Shown: piece after piece, positions 1 through 9,764 of the stretch | How positions within the stretch are numbered: the stretch's first letter is position 1 | How the letters are laid out: each line of letters opens with the position of its first letter | DNA from: Nitrospinota bacterium | Lineage (GTDB): Bacteria; UBA8248 | DNA length: 36,820 bases | NCBI GenBank assembly: GCA_002685755.1 | Contig: NYYB01000157.1 | Coordinates: 1-36,820 of the forward strand | Direction: 5' to 3' | Translations under genes and position numbers: made by a program | The notes under the pieces: model-generated | What the model was told of the DNA's origin: nothing | Seen by the model: only the letters and a program-made list of their open reading frames with translations | Database searches by the model: none

Positions 1-60
1 ATCGGTGAGGCCACGCCATGCCATGGCTGCACTCCTCCCGGCGGAGAACCACAGCATACC

Positions 61-88
61 AAGTCATTTTGAAGTTATGAAATGACTT
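61..88. repeat. Perfect inverted repeat upstream of the str promoter
   Basis: AAGTCATTT at 61-69 is exactly complementary to AAATGACTT at 80-88, giving a 9-bp stem around a 10-nt loop. It ends 17 nt before the -35 box of the promoter at 106-133. No T-run follows, so it does not look like a terminator of an upstream gene. A protein-binding dyad is possible but unproven. Confidence 0.5.
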
Positions 89-105
89 CTAGTTATATAT
101 GGGGG

Positions 106-133
106 TTGACAGGAGCCAAAGTTTCTTTATAAT
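106..133 (+). promoter_or_regulatory. Consensus sigma-70 promoter of the str operon
   Basis: TTGACA at 106-111 and TATAAT at 128-133 both match the sigma-70 consensus at all six positions, with a 16-bp spacer. Transcription would start near 140 and give a leader of roughly 195 nt before rpsL. It is the best promoter in the window and fits the head of a translation-apparatus supercluster. Confidence 0.85.
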
Positions 134-139
134 CGCCAC

Positions 140-335
140 CTTCCTCGAAGAAACCGGTAAAAACACCGGTTCTGCGGGGCGGCTTATTGATTGATTTTGC
201 TGTCAATAGGCGAGATTCGCCTGGTTGAGTCTATTCGGCCTTTTTGTCGATTTTCAGGTTTTTCTGGCATCAGGGCCTTGGACTGTGAAGCAGGCGGTTT
301 TTTTTGGTTTTTCGCTGTTGTTTGAGGAGTGAGTT
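140..335 (+). promoter_or_regulatory. Long structured 5' leader of the str operon
   Basis: No gene is visible between the promoter and rpsL. The leader holds a 7-bp hairpin (AACCGGT 152-158 with ACCGGTT 165-171) and a 6-bp hairpin (AGGCGA 208-213 with TCGCCT 217-222). It also holds two T-tracts, at about 241-246 and 299-306. Hairpins plus U-tracts would suit attenuation or protein-mediated feedback, but neither T-tract directly follows a strong stem, so function is speculative. Confidence 0.4.
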
Positions 336-707
336 GTGCCGACTATCAATCAGCTGATTCGCAAGGGACGCAAGCGAATTCGTTCGAAGACGGACAGCCC
401 CGCCCTGCGCTCCTGCCCTCAGAGAAGGGGAGTTTGCGTGCGCGTCTATACGACGACGCCAAAGAAGCCCAACTCTGCGCTCCGCAAAGTGGCTCGCGTT
501 CGTCTGACCAATGGGATGGAAGTGACGACATACATTCCCGGCGAGGGCCACAATCTACAAGAGCACTCCATTGTGCTCATTCGTGGGGGGCGTGTTAAAG
601 ACCTTCCTGGAATTCGCTACCATGTGGTTCGGGGGACTCTCGACAGCGTTGGCGTCGAGGCCCGCAGAAACGGACGATCCAAATACGGAGCGAAAAAACC
701 GAAGTAG
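336..707 (+). CDS. rpsL: 30S ribosomal protein S12
   Basis: This is a 123-residue S12 of the decoding centre, of normal family length. It begins with GTG, preceded by GAGGAG at 324-329. The [13 protein letters not shown] loop and the GGRVKDLPG loop are intact. Lys43 and Lys88 (positions where streptomycin resistance arises in other bacteria) are the sensitive-type lysines, and Asp89, the site methylthiolated by RimO in E. coli, is present. It is the first gene of the str operon, 50 nt before rpsG. Confidence 0.98.
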   Translation: MPTINQLIRKGRKRIRSKTDSPALRSCPQRRGVCVRVYTTTPKKPNSALRKVARVRLTNGMEVTTYIPGEGHNLQEHSIVLIRGGRVKDLPGIRYHVVRGTLDSVGVEARRNGRSKYGAKKPK

Positions 708-732
708 CCCCTGCGACAGAAGAAGCGCGGAT

Positions 733-746
733 AATTAATTAAGGAG
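733..746 (+). promoter_or_regulatory. AT-rich element plus strong Shine-Dalgarno before rpsG
   Basis: The 14-mer AATTAATTAAGGAG is followed by GG and places AAGGAGG about 10 nt before the rpsG ATG. The identical 14-mer occurs before tuf at 3421-3434. An A/U-rich stretch beside a Shine-Dalgarno is a known way to raise translation; that role here is inferred. Confidence 0.6.
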
Positions 747-757
747 GGATTCGCCTG

Positions 758-1225
758 ATGGCAAGGCGGAAAAGAGCGACAAAGCGGGTTGTTTTGCCCG
801 ATCCGAAGTTCCACGACCGGTTGGTGACGCGGTTCGTCAACTCGTTGATGATTCAGGGCAAAAAGTCGCTGGCGGAGCGCGTATTCTACAACGCGATGGA
901 TATCATCGAGGAGAAGATGAAAGAAGATCCCCTCAAGGTGTTCAAGCGTGCGGTTGAAAACGTCAAGCCGGCCCTTGAGGTCCGGCCCCGCCGGGTGGGC
1001 GGCGCGACCTACCAGATTCCGATCGAGGTTCGGCCTGACCGGAGGACGGCCTTGAGCATTCGATGGCTGATACAAAACGCCAGGAGCCGTGACAACAGGA
1101 TAGTCAGTGGTCTCTCCGCCGAGCTCATGGATGCCGCTAACAACACGGGTGGGTCGGTTCGCCTGCGCGAGAACACCCATCGAATGGCCGACGCCAACAA
1201 GGCCTTTGCCCATTACCGATGGTAG
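758..1225 (+). CDS. rpsG: 30S ribosomal protein S7
   Basis: This 155-residue S7 nucleates assembly of the 30S head and lines the E site. It opens [10 protein letters not shown] and carries the [17 protein letters not shown] segment and the C-terminal helix ending in HYRW, all family hallmarks. The ATG follows AAGGAGG at ideal distance. In E. coli S7 represses the str operon by binding the S12-S7 intercistronic mRNA; here that gap is only 50 nt. Confidence 0.98.
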   Translation: MARRKRATKRVVLPDPKFHDRLVTRFVNSLMIQGKKSLAERVFYNAMDIIEEKMKEDPLKVFKRAVENVKPALEVRPRRVGGATYQIPIEVRPDRRTALSIRWLIQNARSRDNRIVSGLSAELMDAANNTGGSVRLRENTHRMADANKAFAHYRW

Positions 1226-1247
1226 CCGGGCATAAAGGAAGATGAGC

Positions 1248-3359
1248 ATGGATAAAATAACCCCCCTCGATAGAGTTCGTAATATTGGCATCATGGCTCA
1301 TATCGATGCCGGCAAAACCACCACGACTGAGCGAATTCTGTTCTACACGGGCCGGACTCATAAGCTGGGCGAGGTTCACGACGGCAACGCGACGATGGAT
1401 TGGATGGAGCAGGAGCAGGAGCGCGGCATCACCATCACGTCGGCGGCGACAACCTGTGAGTGGAACGATCACATCATCAACATCATCGATACGCCGGGCC
1501 ACGTTGATTTCACGGCCGAGGTCGAGCGTAGCCTCCGCGTCCTGGACGGCGCGGTAGCGGTTTTCTGCGCGGTGGGCGGGGTGGAGCCCCAGAGCGAGAC
1601 GGTTTGGCGGCAGGCCGAGAAGTACGGCGTTCCGCGGATAGTCTTCGTCAATAAGATGGACCGGATGGGGGCGGATTTTCACGCCGTTGTGGGTCAGGTT
1701 GAAGAGCGCCTCGCCTCGAACCCCCTGGTGGTTCAGCTTCCGATCGGGGCCGAGGAGGATTTTCGGGGAATGGTGGACTTGATCACCGGAACCGCCCGGG
1801 TGTTCGACGATCCCATGGGCACCTCCTTTCAAACCGTGGATGTACCCACCGAAATGGCCGATGAGGTGGCCGAGTGGCGCGAGAAGCTCTTCGACGCTCT
1901 GTCGATGTGCGACGAGGCGCTGATGGAGCGTTACCTGAACGGCGAGGATATTCCGGCCGAGGATTTGAGGGCCGTTATCCGAAAGGCCACGATCTCGGGC
2001 GAGGGCGTTCCGGTGTTTTGTGGCGCCGCCTTCAGGAACAAGGGTGTCCAGCTACTTCTGGACGGGGTCGTGGAGTATCTCCCCAACCCGTTGGACCTTC
2101 CTCCCGTGCATGGGCAATTGACCGAGCAGGAAGTGGAGGCGGGTGAGGAGCCGCCGGTCCGGAATTCATCGGACGATGCCCCCTTCTCGGCGATCGCTTT
2201 CAAGGTGATGAACGATCCCTACGTGGGCCAGCTGGTTTTCCTCCGGGTTTACTCCGGTGTGCTTGAAACCGGCTCCACGGTGCTGAACATGGTGTCCGGC
2301 AAGGAAGAGCGCGTCGGCCGCCTCCTTCGAATGCATGCCAACAAACGCGAGGATATTAAAAAGGCCCATGCTGGCGATATCGTAGCTGGCATCGGCATGC
2401 GCCGAACGAAAACCGGAAATACTCTCTGCGATCCCTCCGCTCCGATTCTTCTCGAGTCCATCGATTTTCCCGACCCGGTTATCTCAATCGCCATCGAACC
2501 CGTCACCAAGGCGGACCACGACAAGCTCGGAACCTCTCTGGCCCGTCTCGCGGACGAGGATCCCACCTTTGTCGTTCGGACCGACGAGGAAACCAGCCAG
2601 ACGATTCTTTCGGGGATGGGTGAGCTTCACTTGGAGATTCTCGTCGACCGGCTCACGCGCGAGTTCGGCGTGTCCGCGAACGTGGGCAAGCCCCAGGTGG
2701 CTTTCCGCGAGACGATTCGAAAAGAATCCACCGAGCGCGCCCGGTTTGTCCGCCAGTCGGGCGGCCGGGGACAGTTCGGCGACGTCGAACTCAAGATCGT
2801 GCCCCTGCCGGCCGGTTCCGGGTTCCAGTTCGTAAACAAAATTGTCGGAGGAGCGATTCCCCGCGAGTACATCTCATCGGTGGAGAAAGGCATTCGCGAA
2901 GCGATGGATTCGGGCGTCATCGCCGGATATCCCCTCGTGGATGTCGAAGTCACTGTTTTCGACGGCTCCTTTCACGCGGTCGACAGCTCGGAGCTTGCCT
3001 TCAAGATCGCCGGCTCCATGGCCTTTAAGGGAGCCGTGAAAAAAGCCAGTCCGGTTCTCCTCGAGCCGATCATGGACGTCGAAGCCATTTGCCCGCCCGA
3101 TTTCCTGGGCGACGTGATGGGGGATTTGACCTCCCGGCGCGGGCGGATCAAGGAGATGACCGACCGGGCCGGGGCGAAAGTGGTGACGGCGGTCGTGCCG
3201 CTTTCCGAGATGTTCGGATATGCTACCGACCTGCGTTCGATGACACAGGGGCGCGCTACCTACACGATGCAATTTGGCCGGTACGAGAAACTTCCGGAGA
3301 GTTTGGCTGGCGAGTTAGTCGCCCGCGTTGCGGGGGCGGTCGTCGAAGCCGCTTCATGA
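1248..3359 (+). CDS. fusA: Translation elongation factor G
   Basis: EF-G is the GTPase that drives tRNA-mRNA translocation and, with RRF, ribosome recycling. All five domains are present in about 703 residues, the usual length. The P-loop AHIDAGKTT lies near residues 17-25, DTPGH at 81-85 (with the catalytic His) and NKMD at 135-138; the domain [12 protein letters not shown] motif and the domain [14 protein letters not shown] segment follow. I chose the ATG at 1248 because AAAGGAA (1234-1240) is 7 nt away; the in-frame ATG at 1242 would be only 1 nt from it. It appears to be the housekeeping copy. Confidence 0.97.
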   Translation: MDKITPLDRVRNIGIMAHIDAGKTTTTERILFYTGRTHKLGEVHDGNATMDWMEQEQERGITITSAATTCEWNDHIINIIDTPGHVDFTAEVERSLRVLDGAVAVFCAVGGVEPQSETVWRQAEKYGVPRIVFVNKMDRMGADFHAVVGQVEERLASNPLVVQLPIGAEEDFRGMVDLITGTARVFDDPMGTSFQTVDVPTEMADEVAEWREKLFDALSMCDEALMERYLNGEDIPAEDLRAVIRKATISGEGVPVFCGAAFRNKGVQLLLDGVVEYLPNPLDLPPVHGQLTEQEVEAGEEPPVRNSSDDAPFSAIAFKVMNDPYVGQLVFLRVYSGVLETGSTVLNMVSGKEERVGRLLRMHANKREDIKKAHAGDIVAGIGMRRTKTGNTLCDPSAPILLESIDFPDPVISIAIEPVTKADHDKLGTSLARLADEDPTFVVRTDEETSQTILSGMGELHLEILVDRLTREFGVSANVGKPQVAFRETIRKESTERARFVRQSGGRGQFGDVELKIVPLPAGSGFQFVNKIVGGAIPREYISSVEKGIREAMDSGVIAGYPLVDVEVTVFDGSFHAVDSSELAFKIAGSMAFKGAVKKASPVLLEPIMDVEAICPPDFLGDVMGDLTSRRGRIKEMTDRAGAKVVTAVVPLSEMFGYATDLRSMTQGRATYTMQFGRYEKLPESLAGELVARVAGAVVEAAS

Positions 3360-3361
3360 GC

Positions 3362-3419
3362 CTCGCCGGAGATCCGGCGAGATGATCAGGTTCATCTTCC
3401 CGAACTAGGAACGGGAAGA
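3362..3419 (+). repeat. Two tandem hairpins between fusA and tuf
   Basis: CTCGCCGG (3362-3369) pairs perfectly with CCGGCGAG (3374-3381) around an AGAT loop. A second 8-bp stem pairs TCTTCCCG (3395-3402) with CGGGAAGA (3412-3419) around a 9-nt loop. No U-tract follows either, so they are not classical terminators. They could be an RNA processing or 3'-end protection site that uncouples tuf from fusA levels. Confidence 0.55.
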
Positions 3420-3420
3420 A

Positions 3421-3434
3421 AATTAATTAAGGAG
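3421..3434 (+). promoter_or_regulatory. AT-rich element plus strong Shine-Dalgarno before tuf
   Basis: AATTAATTAAGGAG repeats exactly the element at 733-746 before rpsG and ends 10 nt before the tuf ATG. Both downstream genes are expected to be highly translated. Confidence 0.6.
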
Positions 3435-3444
3435 AAGTCTTGCC

Positions 3445-4623
3445 ATGGCGAAGGCGAAGTTTGAGCGGACAAAGCCGCACGTGAACGTAGGGACGATCGG
3501 ACACGTTGACCATGGTAAGACAACGCTGACGGCGGCGATCACGAAGCGTCTTGCCGAGTCGGGCGGCGCCGAGGAGGTGGCGTTCGACGAGATAGACAAG
3601 GCTCCCGAGGAGCGCGAGCGCGGGATAACGATAGCGACGGCGCACGTCGAGTACGAGACGGGTAACCGCCACTATGCGCACGTGGATTGTCCGGGACACG
3701 CCGACTACGTGAAGAACATGATCACGGGTGCGGCGCAGATGGACGGAGCGATCCTGGTGGTCTCGGCCGCCGACGGCCCGATGCCCCAGACGAGGGAGCA
3801 CATCCTGCTTGCGCGTCAGGTGGGGGTTCCGAGCATCGTTGTCTACATGAACAAGGTTGACATGGTCGACGACGAGGAGTTGCTGGACCTGGTTGAGCTC
3901 GAGGTCAGGGAGTTGCTCTCGGACTACGATTTTCCGGGCGACGACATCCCGGTTGTGCGCGGCTCGGCGCTCCAGGCGCTCGAGGGCACGGCGCCCGAGA
4001 GCGTGGACGAGTTGATGACGGAGGTTGACGAATATATTCCCGAGCCGGTTAGGGACGTGGACAAGCCGTTCCTGATGCCGGTCGAGGACGTGTTCTCGAT
4101 CTCAGGCCGGGGGACGGTGGCGACGGGCCGGGTCGATCGGGGGATCATCAACGTTGGCGACGACGTTGAGATCGTGGGGATCAACGATACGGCCAAGACG
4201 GTGGCGACGGGCGTGGAGATGTTCCGCAAGCTTCTGGACCAGGGCCAGGCGGGCGACAACGTCGGGATACTGCTCCGGGGCACGAAGAAAGACGAGATCG
4301 AGCGGGGCCAGGTGCTGGCGGCTCCGGGCTCGATCAAGCCGGCAACGCAGTTCAAGTGCGAGGTCTACATCCTGAAGAAAGAAGAGGGCGGCCGCCATAC
4401 GCCGTTTTTCAACGGCTACCGGCCTCAGTTTTATTTCCGCACGACGGACGTAACGGGCTCGGTGGTTCTTCCCGAGGGCCGTGAGATGGTGATGCCCGGC
4501 GACAACGTTTCGATGGACGTGTCGTTGATCCAGCCCATCGCGATGGAGCGCGAGCTTCGCTTCGCGATCCGCGAGGGCGGGCGCACGGTGGGCGCCGGCG
4601 TCGTCACCGAAGTGACCGAGTAG
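3445..4623 (+). CDS. tuf: Translation elongation factor Tu
   Basis: EF-Tu delivers aminoacyl-tRNA to the ribosome as a GTP ternary complex. The 392 residues match family length. G1 is GHVDHGKT at residues 19-26, G3 is DCPGHADY with the catalytic His, and G4 is NKVD. Domains 2 and 3 are complete, including [13 protein letters not shown] and the C-terminal [15 protein letters not shown]. The start is fixed by AAGGAGA 10 nt upstream. As the last str gene it precedes rpsJ by only 35 nt. A second tuf copy elsewhere in the genome is common but cannot be seen here. Confidence 0.98.
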   Translation: MAKAKFERTKPHVNVGTIGHVDHGKTTLTAAITKRLAESGGAEEVAFDEIDKAPEERERGITIATAHVEYETGNRHYAHVDCPGHADYVKNMITGAAQMDGAILVVSAADGPMPQTREHILLARQVGVPSIVVYMNKVDMVDDEELLDLVELEVRELLSDYDFPGDDIPVVRGSALQALEGTAPESVDELMTEVDEYIPEPVRDVDKPFLMPVEDVFSISGRGTVATGRVDRGIINVGDDVEIVGINDTAKTVATGVEMFRKLLDQGQAGDNVGILLRGTKKDEIERGQVLAAPGSIKPATQFKCEVYILKKEEGGRHTPFFNGYRPQFYFRTTDVTGSVVLPEGREMVMPGDNVSMDVSLIQPIAMERELRFAIREGGRTVGAGVVTEVTE

Positions 4624-4658
4624 GCCCCCGAAGGGGGAGAGAGGCAACCCAGGGCACG

Positions 4659-4964
4659 ATGAACCAGAAAATACGGATACGCCTTAAAGCCTACGATCAC
4701 CGGCTCTTAGACCAGTCTGTGACCGAAATTGTCGAGACGGTGCGCCGTACGGGAGCGGTCCTGGTCGGACCCATTCCCTTGCCCACCACTATCAGTAAAT
4801 ACACTGTGCTCCGCGGGCCGCATGTACATAAAAAGTCCAGGGAGCAATTCGAAACGCGAACACACAAGCGCCTGGTCGATATCATGGATCCGACCCAGCA
4901 AACGGTCGACGCCTTGATGAAGCTCGAATTGGCCGCGGGTGTGGACGTGGAAATCAAACTGTAG
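4659..4964 (+). CDS. rpsJ: 30S ribosomal protein S10 (NusE)
   Basis: S10 (101 residues) belongs to the 30S head and, as NusE, to the NusB-boxA antitermination complex. The sequence opens [19 protein letters not shown] and keeps the VGPIPLPT loop and the HKRLVDI segment. It leads the S10 operon, yet no promoter is evident in the 35-nt gap after tuf, so transcription probably continues from the str promoter. Its Shine-Dalgarno is weak (AGGG at 4651-4654). Confidence 0.97.
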   Translation: MNQKIRIRLKAYDHRLLDQSVTEIVETVRRTGAVLVGPIPLPTTISKYTVLRGPHVHKKSREQFETRTHKRLVDIMDPTQQTVDALMKLELAAGVDVEIKL

Positions 4965-4980
4965 GCAGGGAATTTAGACG

Positions 4981-5694
4981 ATGGATTTTCTTTTAGGCCG
5001 TAAGATAGGTATGACCAATATTTTCTCCCCGGACGGAGGCACCATTCCCGTTACGGTGGTGGAGGCGGGCCCATGCACCGTGATTCAGAAAAAAACGGCG
5101 GAAAAAGATGGCTACGACGCCCTGCAGCTTGGTTTCACTCCGAGGAAGGAAAAGGGCGTTTCAAAGGCGATGATGGGCCACTTCAAAAAGGCGGGTGTTC
5201 AGCCCTTCCGTGTGGTCAGGGAAGTCCCGATCGGCGAGGGCGACGAGGAACTGGAGGTCGGTTCCGTTCTCGATGCCACCGTTTTCGACCGGGGCGACCG
5301 CCTCGACGTTACTGGCGTGAACAAGGGCCGCGGTTTTGCCGGCGGGATTAAGCGCCACGGTTTCAGCGGCGGCCCCAAGACCCACGGCGGAATGTTCGAC
5401 CGGGGGCTCGGCTCGTTGGGAAATGCCGCCTATCCCGGCCGGATCATCAAGGGAAAGAAAATGCCCGGTCACATGGGGAGCGAGCGGGTGACCACCCAGA
5501 GCGTGCTCCTCGTCGACCTGATCCCCGAGGATAATTTGATATTCCTCCGGGGCTCCGTTCCCGGTGCGAACGGTGGAGTCGTTATTCTTCGAAAGAGCGT
5601 CAAAGGCCAGCGGGGCGGCCTTGAAGGGCCAAAGGAGCAGGTTCGTAGCCTGAATCCGCTGAAAGCATCCAAGCGCGCGGCAAGGGGAGGCTGA
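4981..5694 (+). CDS. rplC: 50S ribosomal protein L3
   Basis: This L3 (237 residues) organises the 3' end of 23S rRNA near the peptidyl-transferase centre. The conserved [17 protein letters not shown] loop is present. Residue 164 in [11 protein letters not shown] is His, where E. coli has the Gln methylated by PrmB, so that modification is not expected. The basic tail is about 25 residues longer than in E. coli. It sits 16 nt after rpsJ. Confidence 0.97.
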   Translation: MDFLLGRKIGMTNIFSPDGGTIPVTVVEAGPCTVIQKKTAEKDGYDALQLGFTPRKEKGVSKAMMGHFKKAGVQPFRVVREVPIGEGDEELEVGSVLDATVFDRGDRLDVTGVNKGRGFAGGIKRHGFSGGPKTHGGMFDRGLGSLGNAAYPGRIIKGKKMPGHMGSERVTTQSVLLVDLIPEDNLIFLRGSVPGANGGVVILRKSVKGQRGGLEGPKEQVRSLNPLKASKRAARGG

Positions 5695-5702
5695 GGAAAA
5701 TC

Positions 5703-6329
5703 ATGCCCCAGGTTGACGTGATGGATCTCGAGGGAAAAGTCGTCGAGCAGGTCGATCTTCCCGAGGCGGTTTTCGACGGTGAGGTGAAGCTCCACCTGAT
5801 TCACCAGATGGTGAAGTACCAGCTCGCCAAGCGCCGCTCGGGTACGCATTCGACGAAAACCCGCAAGGAAGTCAGCGGATCGGGGAGCAAGCCCTGGCGC
5901 CAGAAAGGAACCGGCCGCGCCCGCGCGGGCGACGTCAAGTCAGGCATCTGGCGGCATGGCGGCACGACATTCGGCCCCAAGCCTCGTAGCTACGAGCAGA
6001 GGATGCCCAAGAAAATGCGCCGGGGCGCCCTCAAGAGCGCGCTTAACCTGAAACTAAAGGAAGGAAAGCTGAGGGTGATCGCGGATTTCGAGCTTTCCGA
6101 GCCGAAGACGAAAACCGTCCTCGGGGCGTTGAATAATCTCGATGCGGCCGGCAAGACGCTGCTTGTTAGCGATGTCGAGCGGCCGAACTTCCTGACGGCG
6201 GTGAGGAATATCCGGACGGCCAAGCCCCTCCGGGTCGAGGGTCTGAACGTTTACGACATCATGTGGCACGAGCATCTTTTGTGCACCAAGGGCGCCCTTG
6301 AGGCGATTGTCCGGAGACTGACGCTGTGA
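5703..6329 (+). CDS. rplD: 50S ribosomal protein L4
   Basis: L4 (208 residues) lines the nascent-peptide tunnel and in Gammaproteobacteria represses the S10 operon. The tunnel loop GSGSKPWRQKGTGRARAG is intact, including the macrolide-contact KGTGRAR segment. It starts 8 nt after rplC behind GAGGA, and its TGA overlaps the GTG start of rplW. Confidence 0.97.
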   Translation: MPQVDVMDLEGKVVEQVDLPEAVFDGEVKLHLIHQMVKYQLAKRRSGTHSTKTRKEVSGSGSKPWRQKGTGRARAGDVKSGIWRHGGTTFGPKPRSYEQRMPKKMRRGALKSALNLKLKEGKLRVIADFELSEPKTKTVLGALNNLDAAGKTLLVSDVERPNFLTAVRNIRTAKPLRVEGLNVYDIMWHEHLLCTKGALEAIVRRLTL

Positions 6330-6619
6330 AAATGGAGCCTACATCGGTTGTCCGGCGGCCCTGCGTGACGGAGAAAAGCGTCATGGGCAGTGAGGAGGCC
6401 AACAAGGTCGTCTTCGATGTCGATAACCGCGCGAATAAGGTGCAAATCAAGGAGGCGGTCGAGCAGCTTTTCAGCGTCACCGTCCTCAAGGTGAACACCA
6501 TGATGATGCCGAGCAAGCGCGTTCGGATGGGCCGCCACTTCGGGATGCGCCCGCCTTGGAAAAAAGCCGTGATCACCCTCAAAGAGGGCGATCATATTGA
6601 ATTCTTCGAGTCGGCATAG
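6326..6619 (+). CDS. rplW: 50S ribosomal protein L23
   Basis: L23 (97 residues) sits at the tunnel exit and docks trigger factor and SRP. It contains RRPCVTEKS near the N-terminus and the characteristic [15 protein letters not shown] segment. The GTG start shares the GTGA overlap with the rplD stop and has GGAG about 9 nt upstream. ATG at 6332 is an in-frame alternative. Confidence 0.95.
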   Translation: MKMEPTSVVRRPCVTEKSVMGSEEANKVVFDVDNRANKVQIKEAVEQLFSVTVLKVNTMMMPSKRVRMGRHFGMRPPWKKAVITLKEGDHIEFFESA

Positions 6620-6636
6620 GACGCCTGGAGAAGAGG

Positions 6637-7467
6637 ATGCCACTCAAAAAATTTAAACCGACATCGCCGGGCCGGCGCTTCATGGCTATTCTCACCCGGG
6701 ACGAAATTACCCGGGAGAGGCCCGAAAAATCCCTCACCCGTGGTCTGAGCAAGTCGGGTGGCCGGAACAATAACGGGAGGACAACCACCTTTTGGCGTGG
6801 CGGCGGACACAAGCGGCGTTACCGGTCCATCGATTTCATCCGCGACAAACACGGGATCCCCGCCGTGGTTCGGACTATCGAATACGACCCGAACCGCTCG
6901 GCCCGCGTGGCCCTGCTCGTTTACCGCGACGGGGAGAAACGCTACATCGTTGCGCCGGACGGGCTTCAGGTCGGTCAGGAGGTCGTTTCGGGTCCCGATG
7001 CGGACGTGAAAATGGGCAACGCCCTGCCCATTTCCAATATTCCCGACGGGACGGTGTGCCATAACATCGAGATGAAGCCGGGCAAAGGGGCGCAAATCGC
7101 CCGGAGCGCCGGAACTAGCGCGCAGCTGATGGCCAAGGAGGGCGAGTACGCGACATTCCGCCTCACCTCCGGCGAAATGCGGATGATCCACACGCGGTGT
7201 TACGCCACCATCGGCGAAGCGGGCAACTCGGATCATTCGAACGTCAGCATGGGCAAGGCGGGCCGCAATAGGTGGCTCGGCCGAAGGCCTCATGTACGCG
7301 GCGTCGCCATGAATCCCGTCGACCACCCCTTGGGCGGCGGCGAGGGGAAAAGCTCGGGCGGGCGCCACCCCGCCACCCCTTGGGGTAAGCCGACGAAGGG
7401 CTACAAGACCCGGAGGAAAAACAACCCTTCCTCGAAATTCATCGTTCGGCGAAGAGGCAAGAAATAA
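6637..7467 (+). CDS. rplB: 50S ribosomal protein L2
   Basis: L2 (276 residues) joins the subunits and supports peptidyl-transferase function. [23 protein letters not shown] and [15 protein letters not shown] are typical. His230, equivalent to the important E. coli His229 (mature numbering), is conserved. Residue 232 in [12 protein letters not shown] is Leu where E. coli has His, a tolerated substitution in some phyla. Shine-Dalgarno GGAGAAGAGG precedes the ATG. Confidence 0.98.
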   Translation: MPLKKFKPTSPGRRFMAILTRDEITRERPEKSLTRGLSKSGGRNNNGRTTTFWRGGGHKRRYRSIDFIRDKHGIPAVVRTIEYDPNRSARVALLVYRDGEKRYIVAPDGLQVGQEVVSGPDADVKMGNALPISNIPDGTVCHNIEMKPGKGAQIARSAGTSAQLMAKEGEYATFRLTSGEMRMIHTRCYATIGEAGNSDHSNVSMGKAGRNRWLGRRPHVRGVAMNPVDHPLGGGEGKSSGGRHPATPWGKPTKGYKTRRKNNPSSKFIVRRRGKK

Positions 7468-7494
7468 CCGTTTTGAAAGAGCTGGAGGAGAAGG

Positions 7495-7779
7495 ATGTCT
7501 CGCTCACTGCATAAAGGCCCGTTTATCGACGACCACCTTCGGAAGAAGGTCGAAGCCCAGTCCGGCAGCAACGATAAGCGGATGATTCGAACCTGGTCCC
7601 GGCGTTCGACGATTGTTCCCGAGTTTGTCGGGTTTACGTTCGCCGTGCATAACGGGAAGAAGTTCATCCCCGTTTACGTGACCGAAAACATGGTCGGATT
7701 CAAGTTGGGGGATTTCTCCCCGACCCGGACCTATCGTGGCCACTCCGGGATTACCAAGCGTCAGATAACGCTGAAGTAA
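7495..7779 (+). CDS. rpsS: 30S ribosomal protein S19
   Basis: S19 (94 residues) pairs with S13 in the 30S head. It opens [15 protein letters not shown] and carries [15 protein letters not shown] and the C-terminal GEFSPTRTY-like segment (here [12 protein letters not shown]). GGAGGAGAAGG directly precedes the ATG. Length is normal. Confidence 0.98.
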   Translation: MSRSLHKGPFIDDHLRKKVEAQSGSNDKRMIRTWSRRSTIVPEFVGFTFAVHNGKKFIPVYVTENMVGFKLGDFSPTRTYRGHSGITKRQITLK

Positions 7780-7803
7780 TCCGGTTTCGATTGAGGCGAA
7801 GTG

Positions 7804-8139
7804 ATGTCCAAAGCGGTGCTAAAGCATTACCGGGCGAAGCCGAGGAAGACCCGTCAACTGGCCGACATGGTCCGCGGCAAAAGGGTGTCCGAGGCGCTGA
7901 TCCTCCTTCAGCTATCAACCCGGGCCGCTTCGCGGGACCTGGAGAAACTGATCCGCTCCGCGCTCGCCAATGCGGCCGATAAGGGCGAAAACGACGATCC
8001 CGACGCCCTGATCGTGCATAGCGTCACGGTGGATCAGGGACCCACGCTCAAGCGTTTCCGCCCCCGGGCACGTGGCCGCGTGGGCAAGATATTGAAGCGG
8101 ACCTGTCACATTCAGGTCGTTCTCGACGAGTCGAAATAG
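7804..8139 (+). CDS. rplV: 50S ribosomal protein L22
   Basis: L22 (111 residues) lines the exit tunnel with L4. [17 protein letters not shown] and the tunnel beta-hairpin region around [18 protein letters not shown] are present. I prefer the ATG at 7804 over the adjacent in-frame GTG at 7801, because it gives better spacing to GAGG at 7792-7795 and the usual N-terminus. Confidence 0.96.
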   Translation: MSKAVLKHYRAKPRKTRQLADMVRGKRVSEALILLQLSTRAASRDLEKLIRSALANAADKGENDDPDALIVHSVTVDQGPTLKRFRPRARGRVGKILKRTCHIQVVLDESK

Positions 8140-8149
8140 AGGAGCGCGT

Positions 8150-8824
8150 ATGGGACAGAAAGTTCATCCGGTCGGTTTCCGTGTCGGAATCACCAGGGGA
8201 TGGCAGTCCACCTGGTTCGCCAACCGTTATTTTGCGGATCTGCTTCACGACGATTTGAAGATTCGAAAGTTCGTCAAGGAACGCCTCACGCATGCGGGCG
8301 TGAGCAACGTGGAGATCGAACGGGCGAGCAACCGCGCACGGATTAATATATGGACATCACGCCCGGGGATCATTATTGGCAAGCGCGGTTCCGAGGTGGA
8401 TAAGCTCAAGGCAGAGCTTCAGCAGCTCACGGGTAACCAGGTCTACGTGAATATCAAGGAAGTCCGTAAGGCCGAGATGGACGCTCAGCTCGTAGCGGAG
8501 AATATCGGCATGCAGCTGGAGCGCCGGATCGCCTTTCGCCGCGCGATGAAAAAATCCGTCGTTTCGGCCATGCGCTTCGGGGCAAAGGGCGTGAAGATTC
8601 AGTGCTCGGGCCGTCTCGGTGGCGCGGAAATCGCGCGGACCGAGTGGTACCGGGAAGGGCGTGTCCCGCTGGGTACGCTTCGCGCTGACATTGATTACGG
8701 GGTTGCCGAGGCGATGTCGACCTACGGGGTAATCGGCGTAAAGGTGTGGATTTTCCGCGGAGAGATGATTCGTACTCCGAGGAGGCGCCCCGCCTCGGAA
8801 GTGCCTACGGGCAAGGACTCATAA
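8150..8824 (+). CDS. rpsC: 30S ribosomal protein S3
   Basis: S3 (224 residues) forms part of the mRNA entry helicase with S4 and S5. [18 protein letters not shown], the KH-domain GXXG loop in [15 protein letters not shown] and the C-terminal [13 protein letters not shown] are all recognisable. AGAGGAGCG lies just upstream of the ATG. Confidence 0.98.
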   Translation: MGQKVHPVGFRVGITRGWQSTWFANRYFADLLHDDLKIRKFVKERLTHAGVSNVEIERASNRARINIWTSRPGIIIGKRGSEVDKLKAELQQLTGNQVYVNIKEVRKAEMDAQLVAENIGMQLERRIAFRRAMKKSVVSAMRFGAKGVKIQCSGRLGGAEIARTEWYREGRVPLGTLRADIDYGVAEAMSTYGVIGVKVWIFRGEMIRTPRRRPASEVPTGKDS

Positions 8825-8839
8825 GGAGCGGTTGGCGCT

Positions 8840-9247
8840 ATGCTTCAGCCCAAGCGGACAAAATTTCGGAAGCAGATGAAGGGCCGCACGCGCGGAAAGG
8901 CCCGTGCTGGAAACACCCTCGCTTTTGGGAGTTTCGGCCTCCAGACGCTGGAAACCGTGCGGCTCACAGCCCGCCAGATCGAAGCGGCCCGAATCGCCAT
9001 GACGCGCCACGTGAAAAGGGGTGGGCGGATCTGGATCCGCATTTTCCCGGACAAGCCGGTGTGCAAGAAACCGGCCGAGGTCAGGATGGGCAAGGGCAAG
9101 GGAACTCCCGAGTTCTGGGTCGCCCCTTGCCGGGCGGGCCGGATTCTCTATGAACTCGACGGTGTTCCCGCCGATGTGGCCAAGGAAGCCCTCCGTTTGG
9201 CCGGGCGCAAGCTTCCGTGCAAGACGCGTTTTGTGACGGTTTCGTAA
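8840..9247 (+). CDS. rplP: 50S ribosomal protein L16
   Basis: L16 (135 residues) contacts A-site tRNA. It opens [16 protein letters not shown] and includes [20 protein letters not shown], the family signature with the conserved Arg. Start is backed by AAGGAGC. It is 15 nt after rpsC. Confidence 0.97.
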   Translation: MLQPKRTKFRKQMKGRTRGKARAGNTLAFGSFGLQTLETVRLTARQIEAARIAMTRHVKRGGRIWIRIFPDKPVCKKPAEVRMGKGKGTPEFWVAPCRAGRILYELDGVPADVAKEALRLAGRKLPCKTRFVTVS

Positions 9248-9258
9248 GGATATTACCC

Positions 9259-9477
9259 ATGAAGATGACCGAAGTCCGGGAGTTGGCCGCCGCAGAACTC
9301 GAGGAGAAAGAGCGCGAGCTGCGGACCGAGCTTTTTAACCTCAAGTTTCGCAAGGCGTCGGGTCAGCTGGACAATACGGCGCAGATTCGCAACATCCGCC
9401 GCGATCTGGCGAGATTTGTCCATTCGAAAAACGAGAGGTGGGGCCAGGCGGCCGATGCTTCTTCGGAGGAGAACTAG
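9259..9477 (+). CDS. rpmC: 50S ribosomal protein L29
   Basis: L29 (72 residues) is a two-helix protein near the tunnel exit. ELRTELFNLKFRKASGQLDN and IRNIRRDLARF are diagnostic. The ATG at 9259 follows AAGGA (9246-9250); an open frame extends upstream but lies inside rplP. A short acidic tail (ASSEEN) extends past the usual end. Confidence 0.95.
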   Translation: MKMTEVRELAAAELEEKERELRTELFNLKFRKASGQLDNTAQIRNIRRDLARFVHSKNERWGQAADASSEEN

Positions 9478-9479
9478 AC

Positions 9480-9740
9480 ATGGCTGATGAACGCGGCCGC
9501 CGCAAGGTGCGAAGCGGAATTGTGGTGAGCGACAAGATGGACAAGACCGTTACGGTCGAGGTCGTTCGGACCTTTCAGCACACCACTTTTAAGCGCGTGG
9601 TGCGAAGGCGGAAAAAATATTTGATCCACGACGTGGAGAATACGCTGAAGGCCGGCGACCGGGTACGGATTATCGAAACCCGCCCGCTCAGCAAAAGAAA
9701 GCGGTGGCGGTTGCTCGATGTTATCGATCGCGCGGTTTAG
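9480..9740 (+). CDS. rpsQ: 30S ribosomal protein S17
   Basis: S17 (86 residues) is an OB-fold primary 16S binder. GIVVSDKMDKTVTVEV and KRKRWRLLDVIDRA match the family. The ATG at 9480 lies 2 nt after the rpmC TAG and has GGAGGAG (9466-9472) ahead; upstream in-frame codons lie inside rpmC and are not needed. Last gene of the S10 group. Confidence 0.96.
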   Translation: MADERGRRKVRSGIVVSDKMDKTVTVEVVRTFQHTTFKRVVRRRKKYLIHDVENTLKAGDRVRIIETRPLSKRKRWRLLDVIDRAV

Positions 9741-9764
9741 GGCGTACAAGAGAGGGATCGACCC

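Noticed and set aside
617-1294. Open frame of 225 codons on the - strand opposite rpsG
   Set aside because: It lies wholly antisense to rpsG and its flanks, resembles no family, and the + strand gene is certain. Similar GC-driven antisense frames occur at 4102-4647, 32762-33823 and 35602-36711.
4624-4640. CCCCC-GAA-GGGGG hairpin after tuf as a terminator
   Set aside because: It is only 5 bp with a 3-nt loop and no T-run, and rpsJ follows directly with no promoter of its own.
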